From JBEIDK01 sp040383485 (GTDB taxonomy: Bacteria; Bacteroidota; Bacteroidia; UBA4408): a stretch of DNA of 9,071 nt. The translations under genes and the position numbers were made by a program. Positions 4,945 through 9,071 of this stretch are shown here, piece by piece (within the stretch, counting starts at the first letter, position 1; every line of letters starts with the position of its first letter). Below the pieces are notes generated by a model, which had not been told where the DNA came from, ran no database searches, and saw only the letters and a list, made by a program, of their open reading frames with translations. The stretch spans positions 1 through 9,071 of the forward strand of contig JBEIDK010000132.1 in the NCBI GenBank assembly GCA_040383485.1, given 5' to 3'.

Positions 4945-7900
4945 CTATTGAGCAATAGTAAATCGCAATGCAATTCCTGAATTAGCATTGCTAGTTCTAA
5001 AACTTGCAGATACTAGTGGTTGATTTACTACCTTATCGAAGAAGAATCTAATATTTAACTTTTGATTTATGGTATAATCGGCTGAGAATCTAACTGATAC
5101 TGTATTTTGTCCTGCTGTTCGGGTGTTGGTAGGCGGAATTTCTAATTGTGGATTTATAGGGTCTGGTTCTGATGCTAACCTTCGAATTAAGGTATAATTT
5201 TTTCTTACAGAAACATCGCACCTTAAGTTTAAATCACTTTTAATATTCCAACCATAGCGTTTTGATAAGGGAGGTTTTACATCTTTGAATTTGTAACCTA
5301 CGCCAGTTACAATTTCCTGACTTTTTATCTCTGTTATTTGTGCATTAGCCATACTCAATGAAATGTTCCTCTCTCTATTTAACTGAACTTTTATTTGAAG
5401 GCTATTTTGTAAAGTACCGTCAATGCCAATAAATGGACTCATACTTTCTGAGATGGTAACAACTTGTATTTCGTTTTTAGGACGGAAATTATTTTTAATA
5501 TCTCTAGTATTTGAAAAACCAGCGCCATTACTGTTATCTACAAAAAACTGATTTGTGGTATAGTTAGCAATGTTAAAAGTGCTTCGGTAGCTATGGTTTA
5601 AGGTAAAGGTTTTAAAATATTTTTTTATGGCTGCAATTTTTGATAAACCATCATACGCAACTCTCCAATTTGGTTTTGGTAATTGTTTAAAGAAGTTTAG
5701 TGGAACTTTGCTCAATGACTGGCCTGTGTATGCAGCAAAAAATGCAGGAATAAGAACATCCTGCTGAGTTTCTCCGTACCCTTTGTAATAATCACTACCG
5801 TCTTCTTTTACGGCAATATAGCCACCATTAAGTTTCGATTCTGCTTCTTTCGCTATTCTTTCTGAAGCTTCCTTTCTATTAGCAATAAATGCTTCAAATA
5901 CTTTGTTATTATAGGTTGTATCAACGTCTTTTACAAATGCAGTTCTCCATGTTATTGTACTTATACTATAGTTTCCTGTTTCGTTAGAGTTTATTTCACG
6001 GTAGTTATTGAACGAATTTGTTGTATCTAACTTATAAATGCCTTGTCTATTTCTATTTTCAGTTCTATTCCAATTTAAATCTATTTTGAAATCTTTTACA
6101 GGCTCAATCTTAACTGTACCAGTAAATGTACTTGTGTATGTTTGCGCTAATGGTTGGTTAAAGCCAGATGATTTTGTTATCCAATTGTTGTCTGCGGCTT
6201 TTTTCAAAATATCTTGTTGGCTTCCGAACACAAAAGGCAGGCCTGGTGCCGATGCATTGTTAAAATTGGCGTCACTTAATCCTAATACACTAGTATTTTT
6301 CATGTAGCCTGGTAAAGATGTTCCTTCACCCTCTGTGTAAGCTACAGAAGCACTTTTTAGCATCATTAAAACTCTTGCTACTTCCTGTAAAAAAACATTA
6401 GGGCCTTTTGCAGAATCCTTGGCTGCTTTTTCCTTTGCAGCTTTTGCGGCCTTCTCTTCTTTTGTTAAAGGCACATTCTTTTTTAAAGAATCTAGTTTAG
6501 AACTAACATCTGGCTTTGTAATTTTAGGTTTTTTGTCTGGCGCTTTTTTGGGTTTAGGGTTATTTATGTTTTTTAAATAAGGTACCTTATTGTAAAGAGT
6601 TACAAAATTCGCATTTAAATTTACTTGTTTTTGATTGCTATTGCTTATAGTATTTGCTATTACAGGTTTGGTAATATCTACAGCACCACTAGGATTTAAA
6701 TCAAAAGTTATTTGTGGGGGAGCAGCAATCCAATCGTATTTACCTCTGTAACTTGCAGTAGAAGTAATCCAACTAAAAATGGCTATTTTATTTATTGGTA
6801 CAGTCCAATTTAAGTTTGCTGTTTGTGTAAATGAAGTTGTTCGTCCAAAATTTCTAATGTTTTGTTTTACACTATCTCTTTTGGTTGGGCCAACGCCATT
6901 TATATCATTAATCCTGGCAGGGCTATCGTCAATAATTCCTTGAGGCTCATCAATTCTTGAAAGATTTGTTGCAGTATAATCGAAGTTTATTGACTTGGCA
7001 GGGTCATACTTAAAGTCATAAATCCTTGATGTGGTAAATTTCTTATCATAAAATGCTTTGAACTGAAAAGCATCAGGGTTTTCTAAGTCGACATTTCTTG
7101 GTTTAAAAAGGTTAAATTGACGGTCAAAATCTGTTCTGAATGAATATCGTGATGGTACAAAATTGAAATTAAACTCTTTGATAACTTTTATCTTATTAAA
7201 GGCTGATATTTTGTCGAATGGCTTTATTCCTTTCGGAGATTTTGCAAAATTGTATGCTAATCCTGCTTTATGATTGCGTTGTAAGCTGCTATCGATATTA
7301 ATGTTACGCCTAAAAACTTCGTTGTATGAGTAACTGGCAGTTAGATTTTCAATATCATAAAAGTGAGCTTTTTTGGAGTTTTTTCCCTTATCTTTTTTTA
7401 CGTTGGTAAAGTTTATACTTTTTCTTCTGGTATAATCTTCTGCTGCTGTTCTAATCCTAAGCCTTTCTTCTCTTGAAATATTATCGTCTCTTAATCTATC
7501 TCGGAGTACTAAGTCAGGGTTAAGTGGGTCGAATTGCGGCAAACTTCTTCCCTCAGAAAAATCGACGTACATTGGTAATTGAATATTTGCTGCTACAGGT
7601 AAAAATTTATTGAGTCGTATATTTGATGAAATGTCATAAAGAAAAGTGTTATCTCTACTTCTTTCCTGTAGTTTTTGTTCAATACCTCCAAAACCTTGAC
7701 TTTTATATGATGCTGTAACAGTAAGGTCAGCTAAATCGGCTAGTTTAGCTTGAATACGTCCATTGGCAGCATAACCACCTTGCTGATTAAAGTCGCTGGT
7801 GCGTAACTCATTTACCCATATCTCTAAACAAATTGATTTTCCATCATCAATAATATCTTGTAAACTTTGACGTTTCGGATTCCTAACACCCACCATAATT

Positions 7901-9071
7901 GTTCTAACAGAAGCTAAATTTGGATTACCGACAATTGTTATTATTCTTGAAGGATCATCTGGGTCTGCTTCAAAATAAGGCATTTGTAAAGGCGCACCAG
8001 AACTATTTCGCCTACCTTTTGCCTTATACAATTTATCAAGTTCTAAATCCAAGTCGTTAATGGTTGGCCAAACATCGCCTCTGGCAGAAACACCATAATT
8101 AGAAAATTTTAGAGGGTACTCATATTCATAATAGTTTTGGTCGAAGTCATTACCTAATCTAATAAAAAATTTGGCATCTCCATCATTCAGGGCATTTGGT
8201 AACGAGTCTGCACCTGCTTTTTCGGCATGCACAAACATGTTTATTCTTTTATAGAGCCTAATATCTAAGTCTAAATTTCTGTATGCTGCATTTGATTTTC
8301 CATCAGTCAAATTGCAAACTTTTAATGATAACGATTGCTCGTTTTGTTGCCTTATGTTAGTTGAGTTTGTAGGGTCAATTACACGCTCAATTCCCGGAGG
8401 TAAAACATAATTGATAGGTTTTCTATTTCCATTTTCTTCAACATTTACAGCAGCCAAATCGAAGGTAGAAGAGTTACTACCATTATCATTTGCAATGTAC
8501 TCACCTGGTTTTGATAAATCACCTAAATATTTCCTCCAATCACCACGAACCAATTCTAACCTAGCAAAACGAAGTATGGTTGTGTCTTTAAAATCTTTTA
8601 AAAACATTCTAAAAAATCTTATAGAGCGCAAATCTTGTATTCCGTTTATTGTTCTTTCTGGAGTCCTTAGTGGTATTTTAAATTGATACCATTTAATAGG
8701 TCTAGTTTTGCCATTAGGGGTGGTGGCATTAGCTTCTACAATATTAGTAATGTTATTTTGCCCAACCACAGCAAGAGCCTCAGGAGAAATATCAATGCTG
8801 TATTGAAAGTAAGCCTCGTTATAGTTTAAGTTATTGTCCTTATTTAAATCTTCATTATTTGGTAACGTTGTATTTTGAGTAGGGTAATTAACATTTGGGT
8901 CATTGGTAGAATTTTTTTCAAGGCCTGAAAAGTCTTTATATCGTTCTATAATACCTGCTTTTTTATCGTCTAAGGCTTGACTTCTAAAATGGGTATAATT
9001 ATCAGCCGAAGGATCTTGCTGAATTTTTGAAATGGCTTCAGGGGTTAGTCCTGCAGTTTGCAATTGAGAAA
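4945..9071 (-). CDS. sprA: Type IX secretion system outer-membrane translocon SprA (Sov), C-terminal portion, 5' end outside the window
   Basis: At least 1374 residues, open to the right edge with no start. The TTG near 9063 is an internal codon, and the whole protein should be near 2,400 residues as in Flavobacterium johnsoniae SprA. SprA forms the giant (36-strand) outer-membrane barrel through which type IX cargo and gliding adhesins leave the cell. Seen here, numbered from 9063: WYQFKIPLRTPERTINGI with SIRFFRMFLKDF and LELVRGDWRKYL at about 125-180, typical of the SprA repeat domain. ICLEIWVNELRTSDF is at about 411-425, followed by alternating beta-strand sequence with short turns to the C-terminus (GIALRFTIAQ). 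A Lys/Ala-rich, non-barrel insert lies at about 836-887. No frameshift or internal stop is present. The gene stands first in the leftward series, with rplS downstream; no other type IX gene is in view. Identification is firm. Confidence 0.97.
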   Translation of the reverse strand, partial: SQLQTAGLTPEAISKIQQDPSADNYTHFRSQALDDKKAGIIERYKDFSGLEKNSTNDPNVNYPTQNTTLPNNEDLNKDNNLNYNEAYFQYSIDISPEALAVVGQNNITNIVEANATTPNGKTRPIKWYQFKIPLRTPERTINGIQDLRSIRFFRMFLKDFKDTTILRFARLELVRGDWRKYLGDLSKPGEYIANDNGSNSSTFDLAAVNVEENGNRKPINYVLPPGIERVIDPTNSTNIRQQNEQSLSLKVCNLTDGKSNAAYRNLDLDIRLYKRINMFVHAEKAGADSLPNALNDGDAKFFIRLGNDFDQNYYEYEYPLKFSNYGVSARGDVWPTINDLDLELDKLYKAKGRRNSSGAPLQMPYFEADPDDPSRIITIVGNPNLASVRTIMVGVRNPKRQSLQDIIDDGKSICLEIWVNELRTSDFNQQGGYAANGRIQAKLADLADLTVTASYKSQGFGGIEQKLQERSRDNTFLYDISSNIRLNKFLPVAANIQLPMYVDFSEGRSLPQFDPLNPDLVLRDRLRDDNISREERLRIRTAAEDYTRRKSINFTNVKKDKGKNSKKAHFYDIENLTASYSYNEVFRRNINIDSSLQRNHKAGLAYNFAKSPKGIKPFDKISAFNKIKVIKEFNFNFVPSRYSFRTDFDRQFNLFKPRNVDLENPDAFQFKAFYDKKFTTSRIYDFKYDPAKSINFDYTATNLSRIDEPQGIIDDSPARINDINGVGPTKRDSVKQNIRNFGRTTSFTQTANLNWTVPINKIAIFSWITSTASYRGKYDWIAAPPQITFDLNPSGAVDITKPVIANTISNSNQKQVNLNANFVTLYNKVPYLKNINNPKPKKAPDKKPKITKPDVSSKLDSLKKNVPLTKEEKAAKAAKEKAAKDSAKGPNVFLQEVARVLMMLKSASVAYTEGEGTSLPGYMKNTSVLGLSDANFNNASAPGLPFVFGSQQDILKKAADNNWITKSSGFNQPLAQTYTSTFTGTVKIEPVKDFKIDLNWNRTENRNRQGIYKLDTTNSFNNYREINSNETGNYSISTITWRTAFVKDVDTTYNNKVFEAFIANRKEASERIAKEAESKLNGGYIAVKEDGSDYYKGYGETQQDVLIPAFFAAYTGQSLSKVPLNFFKQLPKPNWRVAYDGLSKIAAIKKYFKTFTLNHSYRSTFNIANYTTNQFFVDNSNGAGFSNTRDIKNNFRPKNEIQVVTISESMSPFIGIDGTLQNSLQIKVQLNRERNISLSMANAQITEIKSQEIVTGVGYKFKDVKPPLSKRYGWNIKSDLNLRCDVSVRKNYTLIRRLASEPDPINPQLEIPPTNTRTAGQNTVSVRFSADYTINQKLNIRFFFDKVVNQPLVSASFRTSNANSGIALRFTIAQ

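Noticed and set aside
6038..6307. Rightward open frame inside sprA (and another at 8411-8686)
   Set aside because: Both are antisense to clearly conserved SprA coding sequence and lack any domain or start signal of their own.

Overview
The window reads as chromosomal DNA from an AT-rich member of the Bacteroidota. Three things point there. The right half is the C-terminal part of a SprA/Sov-type outer-membrane translocon of the type IX secretion system, which is confined to that phylum and close relatives. There is a secreted DUF4476 protein, a family typical of Bacteroidota. The promoter-like sites fit the TTTG / TAnnTTTG pattern of that phylum, and the starts lack clear Shine-Dalgarno sequences. 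I cannot fix the order or genus from the sequence alone.

Layout: the left part runs rightward. Positions 1-228 carry the end of purC (SAICAR synthetase, purine synthesis). Its last conserved helix lies in a different frame, up to 349, so one base appears to be extra near 220-229. A 152-base gap follows, then a cytosolic tetratricopeptide-repeat protein (502-1914). Everything to its right runs leftward. In transcription order these are sprA (runs off the right edge, ends at 4945), rplS for ribosomal protein L19 (4847-4500), the DUF4476 lipid-free secreted protein (4398-3271) and a family GT4-like glycosyltransferase (3185-1911). The TPR and glycosyltransferase genes converge and overlap by four bases, TTAA.

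Control: rplS and the DUF4476 gene are each followed by an intrinsic-terminator hairpin. A near-perfect Bacteroidota promoter for the DUF4476 gene lies across the rplS terminator, and a weaker one precedes rplS. The leftward genes therefore look like separate transcription units rather than one operon. No functional pathway joins them: purC and rplS are housekeeping, sprA is the secretion channel, the glycosyltransferase probably builds a surface or secreted polysaccharide, and the TPR and DUF4476 proteins have no assigned function.

I found no mobile element, CRISPR array, tRNA or rRNA, and no convincing new multi-gene system. The points most worth a second look are the purC frameshift, the promoter nested in a terminator, the low-complexity linker of the DUF4476 protein and the Lys/Ala-rich insert of SprA. 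No gene-free stretch exceeds 300 bases.
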